DNA from: Ornithodoros turicata
Taxonomy: Eukaryota; Arthropoda; Arachnida; Ixodida; Argasidae
Assembly: GCF_037126465.1 (NCBI RefSeq)
Contig: NC_088201.1
Span: forward strand, 142,044,376 to 142,108,375
Reading direction: 5' to 3'
Length of the DNA: 64,000 nucleotides
The translations under genes were made by a program, and so were the position numbers. Shown here piece by piece: positions 45,656 through 54,970 of this stretch. The first letter of the stretch is position 1. The number at the start of each line of letters is the position of its first letter. The notes under the pieces were generated by a model that worked only from the letters and a program-made list of their open reading frames with translations, did not search any database and had not been told where the DNA came from.

Positions 45656-45770
45656 AGGACGCACATTTCCTCAGGGCGTCAGTCGTGATGTTGCCCGCCT
45701 ATGTGAGGCCGACAACAGCGAGCCCTTTCACCGTCACCATCACCATCACCACCACCACCACCGCCACCCA
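45656..45770 (+). repeat. SINE fragment with (CAC)n tail
   Basis: AGGACGCACATTTCCTCAGG and following sequence match the insert at 55074-55178 over about 85 bp, ending in a CACCATCACC/ACC tail. Both copies lack the tRNA head, so they are 5'-truncated or headless members of one family. Confidence 0.7.
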
Positions 45771-46823
45771 TGGTGACTCGGTGAGCTTTCTGTTTCTCTT
45801 TCTGTTTCTGCCCGATGATGTTCACATGCAGGGGAAAGAAGAACCGTAAAAAACGGTTAAACCTATTTCGGGTGATAATTCCAAAGATAGCAGTTGATGA
45901 TCAGCCTCTGCAATTTACGCTGGGACACGATTATGTGAAAATCTGTTATTATTCCGTACGCAAAGGCGACGGCGTACGTTATCCTTAAACTATCTAATGA
46001 AAAGAAGCTATACCCTGTGAGCTACGAAAACGAATTCACGCAACGTTACTTCCCACATGTTACTCTATTTTCATCGTATCATGTACTGCATTTTGTTATT
46101 GACATTATCATGCGTGTAATGCCCACTGATCTCTACGTATAAAGTTGGATCGCGCATGGGAGAGGGGCTCGTGGGGGAGAGGCGAGCATTCGGAGCCGCC
46201 ATGTTTGGGGGCCCAAAAGCGCGGTTTAGTGCCCATAGAAAACAATGGGAGGCAACCGAGATTGAGTATTTATTGCGCTGCAAGCGTTGATCGTTGTTTG
46301 TCATCACACAATTTTGAAAGGCGTCAGTACACTAATGTATCCTAACAGTGTTTCACGGGTGTCCTGTCGTCCTATTCTTAATTACGTTATGTTTTGTATT
46401 CCGGAACTTAGACCGTCACTGCAATGCAGAGCTGGGGCTTATGCTACCGCACGTTCCACAGCCAATATTTCAATAAGAAGCGATGTGAGTTTCACAACAA
46501 CCATGTATGATCTCCTATGCTGCGTTCTGGACAAAAATTGTTCCAGAAAGAAGGGTCCCAGAAAAGATCTACTTGCACAGTAGAAACAAATCGTCCCGTA
46601 GAATCACAGCTTAGATAGGCGCATGCGTTTAGTATGATTTAGGTCAAGCATAGCCGAATAAAGAGTGTTCTAGTGAATAACAGTGGTGTCTTCGACGTGA
46701 TGCTTCGCAAAATGGACACACCGAGGCAGCCCAAATAATTACTTCAGGCAATTAGATCACGCTCGTTAGGAGAGGTAATGTAGGTACTGATGATGTAAGC
46801 TTAATCAAGTTACTTAGAAAGTA
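45771..46823. other. No gene recognised
   Basis: Nothing supportable. An AATAAA near 46660 has no associated frame. The last eight bases before the next element belong to its target duplication. Confidence 0.35.
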
Positions 46824-46831
46824 GTAACACC

Positions 46832-47445
46832 CAGGGATGGCCACTAACTACTTCTACAGTAGTTTAATTATAACTACTAACTACTTTCTGAATGAGGAGT
46901 TTAACTAGTAGTTCAACTACTTTTCAGGGGAGTAGTTAAAACTACTTTTTTAACTACTGCAATGTAGTTTAACTACATCTATAACTACTTAACGTTGTCC
47001 ATCAACACCAATCCCTTGTAGTGTTCTTGGACACCTAAATATGAATCACGAGCAATAATAAACTTTGGCGCAAGCCATTGCTACCATCGTCAAATACAAA
47101 GCTTGCGGCGGGATTCTTTCTGTCTGAATTATTTCGCAGCAAATGAGGCTTCACTAGACAAGGATTAAAAGTGAAGATTTAGTACACATGCACGACACAA
47201 TTGCTCTGCACCTCCGTTCTCATCAAGCGAGTAGCTCAAGGTAAAAGTCGGAAACGCAATCATGCCGTAAAGCTTGCGGCAAAATCGGAAGTAGTTGGCG
47301 CCTGCAGGAACCTAACTACTGTAGCTAACTACTTAAAATAGTAGTTTAACTAGTAGTTGCCACTACATTTCTGCAAGTAGTTGATAACTACTTTTTAACT
47401 ACAATCAGGTAGTTTACCTAGTAGTTTAACTACTGGCCATCACTG
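46832..47445. mobile_element. hAT-type MITE (GTAGTTAAACTA-rich), 8-bp TSD
   Basis: 614 bp with inverted ends CAGGGATGGCCA and TGGCCATCACTG and an exact GTAACACC duplication (46824-46831, 47446-47453). The interior is full of AACTACTTT/AGTAGTTAAACT repeats pointing inward at both ends. No transposase. Confidence 0.88.
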
Positions 47446-47453
47446 GTAACACC

Positions 47454-48387
47454 TCATTGACACATAAGACATATCTCTTTTTAACATCACTTCTTTTTTT
47501 TTCTTCCTTCATTTGTTCTGATTATTTGCGGGCGCGGTTATTGAATGCCATTCTCGCGTACCCACATGCTTTTGCTGAATAGACCTGCGGCGCGAGAGCA
47601 AAGCTGCGTAGGGACGGGGGCCTGCCATCCACTGCTGACTTTGTCATGTTTGTTATATGGAGCACGTTCCACAAAATGCAGCTGCACATCTGAAACTCCA
47701 ATCATTATCATTGTCATCTAAAAGGGAGCGTCGTAGCACTGCCCTGGACCCAGACACGACTTCTGAAGATCTTCTATGACACTTTCCGCGGTTAGCACGC
47801 TTTTCTTCAGCATCAAAGTCTCTCATAAGAGTCGCTTTGCATCAACTGTGACTTCCATCTTACATTTTAATATGCGAAGGCACTATACATATGTATGGTG
47901 CGCAAACTGCATCAGGATAGTTTGGAGCTTGAGACAGTTGTGATTATGGCCCTGGTGTACTCTGTCTGTGAAATGATACCAATTGAATAATGTCAAACGT
48001 GATGTTTAGTGGAAGATGGCTTTCTTGGTTGTGCATTCTGTGTGACAAAGATGTAACAAAATATGCTTATGTAAAGAAGCTTAGATATGTTGTGCTCTAT
48101 GAATAAAGAGAATATACATTTTTCAAGTTCACCATTTATTTCTTGTACTTGTGCATTTCAAGATACAGTGAATGTGCAAGGAAGTCACAAAACAATACGT
48201 TTATTTCTTGTGACCTCCCCGAACATGACAATATATACATCAGATATGACAATGTACAGGTACACTATGTAAATTTCTTGCACCCAATTTTAGCATCGAA
48301 TGAGCAACGAATAGCAACTGCCTTCCTTTTAATTTCTCATACATGCCAAATTTTAAATTTTTGTTTTGCTGTTTGCGCCACAGTGAA
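47454..48387. other. No coding feature; converging polyadenylation signals
   Basis: GAATAAAG at about 48102 on the plus strand, and an AATAAA on the minus strand at about 48197, point toward each other and could be the 3' ends of converging transcripts. No frame precedes the plus-strand signal. Confidence 0.35.
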
Positions 48388-48651
48388 TTAGAAAGTGCTT
48401 AATGCAAACAACACTTTGTTAGTTTCAAGCTTTTTGCTCCTTTCTAAGATGTTCCTATCCTGAAGGAACCGCCATCTCGAAACCATAAAATATTCAGTAG
48501 GTCTCACGCTGGCAGGCCCTGCCACTGAAAATTTCCTGGATTGAAATCCTTCGAACTGTGTCATATTCTTCAATGTGTCAATACCTTTGCAAGTAGTTGA
48601 CATGCTGGAGCGCACTCCTTCTGCACCTAAGGTAACTACAGAGAGTTCCAA
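48388..48651 (-). CDS. Possible terminal exon, product unknown
   Basis: Minus-strand open stretch ending at TAG/TAA-rich sequence, 80-odd codons of ordinary composition (for example FQSRKFSVAGPASVRPTEYF). A candidate acceptor (TTACCTTAG) lies within the first codons, and a minus-strand AATAAA follows about 190 bp after the stop. No domain recognised and no upstream exon found. It may be chance. Confidence 0.25.
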   Translation of the reverse strand: MELSVVTLGAEGVRSSMSTTCKGIDTLKNMTQFEGFQSRKFSVAGPASVRPTEYFMVSRWRFLQDRNILERSKKLETNKVLFALSTF

Positions 48652-48891
48652 GGGGCCGAAGGTAAACTTACAGCAGCATGAATGGGATCAACAGTAGATG
48701 TAAACAACATCAGTAACCATAAAAGTGCATTCCCACGAAATAATCTTCTTGACAAAGCACATATGTACATGTGCATGCCTATTAACTGAAACAATCATCA
48801 CAGTTCCCCGACAAGTTTTAATTACTGAGAGCGTATACTGTAGAGATTGATTAAATCAACAACACTTAATACAACCTGTATTATATACTAA
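48652..48891. other. No feature recognised
   Basis: Short unassigned stretch ending at the presumed outer edge of the gypsy-C 3' LTR. Confidence 0.35.
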
Positions 48892-49078
48892 TGTGGGATA
48901 GCGAAAAGGCGAGAGAAGAGCCGTTTAATGAGGGTAGGAAGAATGAATACGGGTGGTTGCAACTCGCGCTAAGGTGCAGTGATGATCATGGCGATGATTC
49001 TGCCTCACATCTTCCCCGTGGCGAAGGGGAAGCCATCCTGGCTTCACACTGTTCTGAGAGATGACGTTCCTTGTAGGG
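48892..49078 (-). pseudogene. Gypsy-C 3' terminal remnant
   Basis: Separated from the rest of gypsy-C by the BEL/Pao insertion. On the minus strand it ends in TATCCCACA, a plausible LTR edge, and contains ATTAAA. The five bases TAGGG at 49074-49078 are duplicated at 54966-54970. Confidence 0.6.
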
Positions 49079-49260
49079 TGTTGCAGAACTCTCAGAGGGC
49101 AGCACAAGAACGGGGTTTTTTTTCTTCTTTGGGAAAACGTTTTAATGTAAGACACATTGTCATCGTGAATAAAGGGATGAGGTATGTTCGGAAAAGGAAC
49201 GTGATATGACGAGGAGGCTTGGGGCTCTGGGAAAGACATCGCTGCGACAAAGCCAGGACA
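49079..49260 (+). repeat. BEL/Pao 5' LTR
   Basis: TGTTGCAGAAC...CCAGGACA. Contains AATAAA (about 49170), presumably in the R/U5 region. The primer-binding site follows within ten bases. Confidence 0.93.
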
Positions 49261-49269
49261 TAAAAAATT

Positions 49270-49288
49270 GGTGCCGAAACCCGGGAAC
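49270..49288 (+). other. BEL/Pao primer-binding site
   Basis: TTGGTGCCGAAACCCGGGA, complementary to a tRNA 3' end with CCA and typical of BEL/Pao elements. tRNA identity not assigned. Confidence 0.8.
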
Positions 49289-49358
49289 GCTTCACGAACG
49301 GAGTCTTTGTCTGTAGTGATCTACTGGTTGTTGGATAAAGAGAGCCCTACGATCGACT

Positions 49359-50246
49359 ATGGAACGTCTCAAGGTGAAGAGGACGTCGCGAACGAGACAA
49401 GCTACGAGGCTTGTGGGAGAAGCCAAGACTGCACTGAACAGCACTCCTAATGATCGGAAGACCGTCGAAAGCTTGTTGGAACGTCTACGCGTGAACCTTG
49501 AAGAGCTGAAAGAGATCAATTCCGAGTTTGAAGGTCATCTCAAGGATGATGAATTAGAGGTGGAATATGAAATGGCTCTGGAATACGAAGAAAATTCTAT
49601 AAAGGAAATGTCTAACCTACGTGTCGCCTTGCAAGAGCTCACCTCAGTGTCGACGCCTGCCACTCAGGTGGCCGCTCCAACGAATGTGGCACTACTTGGG
49701 ACTCAGTCTGCCGCTCACACGCCGTCGCTTCATGGCAATCACGCTGGGACCCGTCTGCCAAAACTTCAACTGATGCGTTTCCGAGGTGACCTATCGGAGT
49801 GGCTTCCCTTTTGGGAACAATTCAAAGGAACCGTACATAACAATAATAACCTTTCACAACCAGAGAAGTTCTTCTACTTAAGGTCACTGTTGGATGGAGC
49901 AGCTGCAGCCGCCATATCAGGTCTACAAGCTTCGGAGGTGTGCTACAACGATGCCATTGAAATCTTGATGGAAAGATTTGGAGACAAGCGTCGCATTGAA
50001 AGGCAGTACCTTACCAAACTGAGGACATTGCCTCCAATTAAAACTCACAAAGATTTTCGAGGGCTTAGGAAGCTATATGATCAAGTCCAAGCAAACGTGC
50101 GAGGTCTCAAAGCACTGGGTGTGGAAAGCAGCTTTTTTGCAACAATGCTGACAGATACTATCCTTTCAGCGTTGCCTACTGAAATGGCCATGGAATATTA
50201 TCGTACTGAGAAGAGAGGCCAGCAGCTTGGCACAGCAAGTTTGTAA
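49359..50246 (+). CDS. BEL/Pao gag region
   Basis: 295 codons from the first ATG after the primer site. The N-terminal third is highly charged and helical (LERLRVNLEELKEINSEFEG). It is followed by the BEL capsid-type motif LPKLQLMRFRGDLSEWLPFW and a region with FFYLRSLLDGAAAAAISGL. It stops at TAA 50244-50246. The frame beyond this stop stays open into pol, so the stop is either a single nonsense mutation or a readthrough point. Confidence 0.9.
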   Translation: MERLKVKRTSRTRQATRLVGEAKTALNSTPNDRKTVESLLERLRVNLEELKEINSEFEGHLKDDELEVEYEMALEYEENSIKEMSNLRVALQELTSVSTPATQVAAPTNVALLGTQSAAHTPSLHGNHAGTRLPKLQLMRFRGDLSEWLPFWEQFKGTVHNNNNLSQPEKFFYLRSLLDGAAAAAISGLQASEVCYNDAIEILMERFGDKRRIERQYLTKLRTLPPIKTHKDFRGLRKLYDQVQANVRGLKALGVESSFFATMLTDTILSALPTEMAMEYYRTEKRGQQLGTASL

Positions 50247-53200
50247 GGCAATGAAGACGAGACCAATGCCGGAGTGAGTACCGCTGGAAGAGAGATTGTT
50301 GGAACTACGGAGTTAGATCGAATTCTAAAGTTTCTCCTAATTGAAATCGAAAGCTTTGAGCACCTCAAGTTCAATGGATGTGCCTATGACGACAACGAGA
50401 TGAGAGGACATCAGAGGCAAGGTGATCGACAGAATTCAAACAATGGTGGATTCAAGACACGACCGGCAGCGTCAGTTCTCCACACCACTGCTCGGGAAAT
50501 GACCAACGATTGCATATTTTGCAACACCTCGCGACACATAACGGAGCTGTGCGACGCAGACATCCCGCTGGCAGAGAAGAAAACTACTCTTGCAGCTCAA
50601 AAGCGATGCTTCCGTTGTACGAAACATGGACATCATGCAAGAATGTGTAGGAAGAAAATAACCTGCTCTGCATGCGGAGGAAGGCACGTAAGGACGATGT
50701 GCGATCCTTTGTGGAAACCAAGTGAACAGACAAAAGTGAAAGAAGTCGTCAGTACTAGCATGCACACGAGTGGGACTGGCGAAGATGTGAAGACAGGTAC
50801 TGTCGTCTTACTTCAAACGTTCAGGGCATGGGCCGTAGCTGAAGGTCGCAGTCTATATCTCAGGGGAGTCATTGACGGCGGTAGTCAACGAACCTTCGTG
50901 CGCCAAGACATTGCCAGAGAACTGAATCTTCCTTCTGCCGGAGAAATAGACGTCACGATAAATACTTTCGGGAACAGGACTTCCAGAAGGGAGAAGCAGC
51001 GTCGGCGTTTGGTCAAACTGTGCTTACGCAGTCAATACGGAGGGGAAGCACATGTCTTTGAAGCAATCGAGGTACCATTCATTTGTGAAGATCTTGTGAC
51101 ATGCCCATTGGATAACGAGGACGTGCGTACTTTTCTTCTAAGTGAAGAGAAACTAGCCGATGAGTGTCGCTTCTCAGGGGTACGGACAGAAGATGGAATT
51201 GGCGTGCTTTTAGGCTCTGATCAAATGTGGAAGATCATGACGAGGCAGGTGCGGCAAAGCAATGCCCAGAATAATCTTGTTGCCATCAACACTGCTCTGG
51301 GTTGGACTTTTCAAGGACCGGTATCAGTTAGATCTTCACTCGAGAACAAAGACAGCACTCTAGTTTGTGTGCTTCGCACTGATGCCACTCACGAGGCGTC
51401 ATTACAGATGTTCTGGGAAATTGAGCATCTGGGTATTACGGACGGAAATAGTAATGATGAAGGCGACGACAAAGTTCTTTGTCAATTTAAGGAAACCGTA
51501 CAGAAGGTTGGCGGAAGATATGCCGTCACTCTACCTTGGAAGAACGATTTCGTCCTTAACGATAATTTGGAAGTAGCCGAGAGTCGGCTCAAAGGACTCC
51601 TAAAAAAGCTAAAGAAAAATGGTTTGATGGCAGAGTACGACGCTGCGATGAGGAAGTACGCAAGTGACGGACATGCGGAGAAGGTACTCGTCGAGTCAGA
51701 GAACGGCAAACAACCTCAGCAAGTCTATTACATGCCGCATCAAGCTGTGGTCAAACAGGAATCAGAAACCACAAAGCTTCGTGTTGTCTTCGATGGATCC
51801 TCGCATGCACCTACCGTAGCTTCACTGAACGATTGCCTGGAAAAAGGACCCAGTCTGAATACGGATCTTCTGCCGGTCTTGATACGTTTCCGAATGTACC
51901 GTATCGGTCTGGCAGCAGACATTGAGAAAGCCTTTCTTCAGGTTGAGGTCCAAGAAAGGGACAGGGACGCTTTGAGATTTCTGTGGTGTCAAGATGGTCC
52001 TACGGAAGATATTTCTCAGAATCCGGTGGAAGTATGGAGAATGAAACGTGTACCCTTCGGAACGACAGCGAGCCCCTTTCTTTTGGCGGCCACACTGAGA
52101 CATCACCTAGACAACGTCAAAGGGCATTTCCAACGGACGGCACGGCACATTGTCAATAGTTTCTACGTGGACGACCTATTGACGGGTTCATCAACGGTGG
52201 ATGGAGCAATAACGATATACAACGACGCTTCATCTATCCTTCAGGAAGCTGGCATGAATTTACGAAAATGGATTTCAAACGCAGAAGAGGTACGAAAACA
52301 GTTTGGTGAGCAAGACACCAACAGTAGACAAGAGAGGACCCTGAGTTGCAGGGAGGATCGGAAAGTTCTCGGTATACTGTGGGACACGTACGGTGATACT
52401 CTCAAGGTATCAGGCAAACGCATGCTAGAGGATGGCGTAGCGCTCATTAGCAGTAAACGCGGAATTCTGAGCGCAGCAGCGAAGCAGTTTGACCCTCTGG
52501 GCATGCTCTCTCCGTTCAGCATTCGAATCAAAATGCTGTTTCAACGTTTGTGGGAGGAGAAGCTTGATTGGGACACGCCTTTGACCGGAAATATACAAGA
52601 GCTGTGGCATACCTGGTGGTCGGAGCTGCCAAAGTTGGAGAACATCGCACTAAATAGGTGTCTCGTTCCAGACGGAAATTACAACTTCAAGTATGAGCTT
52701 CACATCTTCAGCGACGCTAGTCCTTATGCATACGGAGCCTGTTTGTATTTAAGAGCCATTGCAAATGGAAGAACAGCGAAGGTCGGGTTTGTGTTTGCAA
52801 AGGCTCGGGTGGCGCCTTTGAAGGCCCTAACTTTACCACGACTAGAGCTTATGGGCGCCCTGTTGGGAGTGAGGCTATCAAAGAAAATAACTGAAGCTTT
52901 GACGCGACTGAAAGACGTGACCTGCGTATACTGGACAGATTCGTCAATCACCCTTTGTTGGGTACGAGGTTCTCCGTTACGTTGGAAACAATTTGTAAGA
53001 AATAGAGTTATTGAGATCCAGGGAAAAAGCGACGTATCAGCTTGGCGATTTTGTCCTGGGAAAGAAAACCCAGCTGACCTATTGACCAGGGGGGAGTCAC
53101 TTGAAACGCTTGAGAAGTGTGACACATGGTGGAACGGACCAAAGTGGCTCGAACGGGACGAAGACGAATGGCCTGCTCAAACGGTGCTTCCGGAAATAAA

Positions 53201-54752
53201 GGACCTTACTGATCAAGAGGATGTGCACAATGACGCCACTACGTTGCAAAGTTCTGTCAATATAGGAGTTCCCGCTGTACTGGACCTCGACCGATTCAGC
53301 AGTTTGCGTAGAGCTCTCAGAGTGACAGCGTGGATCAAACGGTTCGTCGACAATAGCCGACCAGGTAACCCACGGGTCTTAGGGGCACTCTCAACAGAAG
53401 ACATTAGTTGGGCAGAGAACTATTGGATGAAACGAGCTCAAGAGGAAAGGTATGGACTCGAGAAGCAAACCCTGAGTCTGGGAAAGGCGTTAGAGAAGAA
53501 CTCGGCTGTAGTGAAGCTAGCACCTTTTCTTGACAACGAAGGAATCATGCGGATCTCCGGACGTCTTCATTTCTTGGAAATTTCAGGAACAGTAAAGCAC
53601 CCGATTCTGCTTCCACCCGACCATCGATTTACGGTACTGACTGTGGAATCAGTGCACCTGAGGGTTCTGCACGGAGGAGTGCAAGATACCCTAACTGAAC
53701 TTCGGGAGCGATTTTGGATTCCAAAAGGACGACAGATTGTGAAAAAAGTAATCTTTCACTGCAGGGGTTGTACCAGGTACCGCGCCAAAGCAGCGACAGC
53801 AAGAATGGCTCCATTACCACAGGATCGAGTAGAAGCCGGTACGCCATTTGAAGTCGTCGGGATTGATTTTGCCGGTCCTGTTTTCTTCAAAGGAGCAGTA
53901 CGCGACGAAAAGTCCTACATTTTGCTCATCACATGTGCGACAACTCGAGCCATTCATTTAGAGCTCGTATCTAAAATGTCCACAGAATGCTTCCTGCTAG
54001 CCTTCTCCAGGTTCATTGCTCGGCGAGGCATACCTAAAGTGATATACACTGACAATGCACTAACCTTCAAGAAGGCGTCGAAAGACATAAGTATTTTCTG
54101 CGACACTTTGCAAAGACAGCGTTTTCACGACTATTGTACGGAGAAAATGATAACATGGAAGTTTATCATGACATATGCTCCATGGTGGGGAGGGTTCTGG
54201 GAACGTTTGGTAAAAACAGTGAAAGGGACCCTCCGGAAGACACTGGGCCGTAACAGATATGGGTTTGAAGAACTGACTACAATCTTACAGCAAGTTGAAG
54301 CAGTTGTAAATTCAAGGCCACTTACCTATCTTGGTGACTGCCCAGAAGACCTTTCCCCTCTAACTCCCGCACATTTCCTGACGGGAAAGAGACTCACGTG
54401 TTTGCCAATGGCTCCTATACCAACGCCGCGATCAACGAGTGCACAAGTTAAAGCTAACTGGATAAAGCACGAAAGAGCTATTGACAGCTTCTGGAAGAGG
54501 TGGCTGAAAGAGTACTTGCTACAACTTCGTTCAGCTCATAGTTGGAGTGTACATAAGTCTTTGCCAGTGAAGGAGGGCGATGTGGTGTTGATCAGCGAAG
54601 AAAAGGTTCCTCGACACATGTGGAAGATGGGAAGAGTTGCTACTGTGTTTTGGGGGCGGGACAAGGTGGTGCGGGCCTGCGCAGTGAAGCTGCCAGACAA
54701 AACAGTACTGCGACGACCGGTGCAGCTTCTGTATCCTCTCGAAATGGTGTAA
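50247..54752 (+). CDS. BEL/Pao pol: zinc knuckles, protease, RT, RNase H, integrase
   Basis: About 1500 codons open without interruption. Two Cys/His knuckles lie near 50608-50703 (CFRCTKHGHHARMC, CSACGGRHVRTMC). The aspartic protease site VIDGGSQRTFVRQDIA is near 50870, and the RT catalytic FYVDDLLTGS is near 52165. RNase H FSDASPYAYGA lies near 52710. The integrase has an HxxxxC-type zinc region (CRGCTRYRA), GIDFAGPVFF (53860), IYTDNALTFKKA (54043) and WWGGFWERLVKTVK (54184). Domain order PR-RT-RH-IN without a chromodomain fits BEL/Pao. All catalytic residues I can check are present. If the upstream stop is bypassed, the element could be active. Confidence 0.95.
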   Translation, partial: GNEDETNAGVSTAGREIVGTTELDRILKFLLIEIESFEHLKFNGCAYDDNEMRGHQRQGDRQNSNNGGFKTRPAASVLHTTAREMTNDCIFCNTSRHITELCDADIPLAEKKTTLAAQKRCFRCTKHGHHARMCRKKITCSACGGRHVRTMCDPLWKPSEQTKVKEVVSTSMHTSGTGEDVKTGTVVLLQTFRAWAVAEGRSLYLRGVIDGGSQRTFVRQDIARELNLPSAGEIDVTINTFGNRTSRREKQRRRLVKLCLRSQYGGEAHVFEAIEVPFICEDLVTCPLDNEDVRTFLLSEEKLADECRFSGVRTEDGIGVLLGSDQMWKIMTRQVRQSNAQNNLVAINTALGWTFQGPVSVRSSLENKDSTLVCVLRTDATHEASLQMFWEIEHLGITDGNSNDEGDDKVLCQFKETVQKVGGRYAVTLPWKNDFVLNDNLEVAESRLKGLLKKLKKNGLMAEYDAAMRKYASDGHAEKVLVESENGKQPQQVYYMPHQAVVKQESETTKLRVVFDGSSHAPTVASLNDCLEKGPSLNTDLLPVLIRFRMYRIGLAADIEKAFLQVEVQERDRDALRFLWCQDGPTEDISQNPVEVWRMKRVPFGTTASPFLLAATLRHHLDNVKGHFQRTARHIVNSFYVDDLLTGSSTVDGAITIYNDASSILQEAGMNLRKWISNAEEVRKQFGEQDTNSRQERTLSCREDRKVLGILWDTYGDTLKVSGKRMLEDGVALISSKRGILSAAAKQFDPLGMLSPFSIRIKMLFQRLWEEKLDWDTPLTGNIQELWHTWWSELPKLENIALNRCLVPDGNYNFKYELHIFSDASPYAYGACLYLRAIANGRTAKVGFVFAKARVAPLKALTLPRLELMGALLGVRLSKKITEALTRLKDVTCVYWTDSSITLCWVRGSPLRWKQFVRNRVIEIQGKSDVSAWRFCPGKENPADLLTRGESLETLEKCDTWWNGPKWLERDEDEWPAQTVLPEIKDLTDQEDVHNDATTLQSSVNIGVPAVLDLDRFSSLRRALRVTAWIKRFVDNSRPGNPRVLGALSTEDISWAENYWMKRAQEERYGLEKQTLSLGKALEKNSAVVKLAPFLDNEGIMRISGRLHFLEISGTVKHPILLPPDHRFTVLTVESVHLRVLHGGVQDTLTELRERFWIPKGRQIVKKVIFHCRGCTRYRAKAATARMAPLPQDRVEAGTPFEVVGIDFAGPVFFKGAVRDEKSYILLITCATTRAIHLELVSKMSTECFLLAFSRFIARRGIPKVIYTDNALTFKKASKDISIFCDTLQRQRFHDYCTEKMITWKFIMTYAPWWGGFWERLVKTVKGTLRKTLGRNRYGFEELTTILQQVEAVVNSRPLTYLGDCPEDLSPLTPAHFLTGKRLTCLPMAPIPTPRSTSAQVKANWIKHERAIDSFWKRWLKEYLLQLRSAHSWSVHKSLPVKEGDVVLISEEKVPRHMWKMGRVATVFWGRDKVVRACAVKLPDKTVLRRPVQLLYPLEMV

Positions 54753-54783
54753 GGGTCTCATTGTGCTTTTTCGGGGGGGAGTA

Positions 54784-54965
54784 TGTTGCAGAACTCTCAG
54801 AGGGCAGCACAAGAACGGGGTTTTTCTTCTTCTTTGGGAAAACGTTTTAATGTAAGACACATTGTCATCGTGAATAAAGGTATGAGGTATGTTCGGAAAA
54901 GGAACGTGATATGACGAGGAGGCTTGGGGCTCTGGGAAAGACATCGCTGCGACAAAGCCAGGACA
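54784..54965 (+). repeat. BEL/Pao 3' LTR
   Basis: 182 bp, preceded by the polypurine tract GGGGGGGAGTA (about 54772-54783). Ends ...CCAGGACA, then the TAGGG duplication. Confidence 0.93.
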
Positions 54966-54970
54966 TAGGG

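Larger units (their letters stand above)
49079..54965 (+). mobile_element. BEL/Pao LTR retrotransposon, nearly intact
   Basis: 5887 bp, two 182-bp LTRs, TSD TAGGG (49074-49078, 54966-54970). The LTRs differ by about two substitutions (in the T/C tract near 49122 versus 54827, and GGGATG versus GGTATG after AATAAA), so it is fairly young. It is inserted into gypsy-C. Gag and pol lie in the same frame with one stop between them. Confidence 0.95.
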
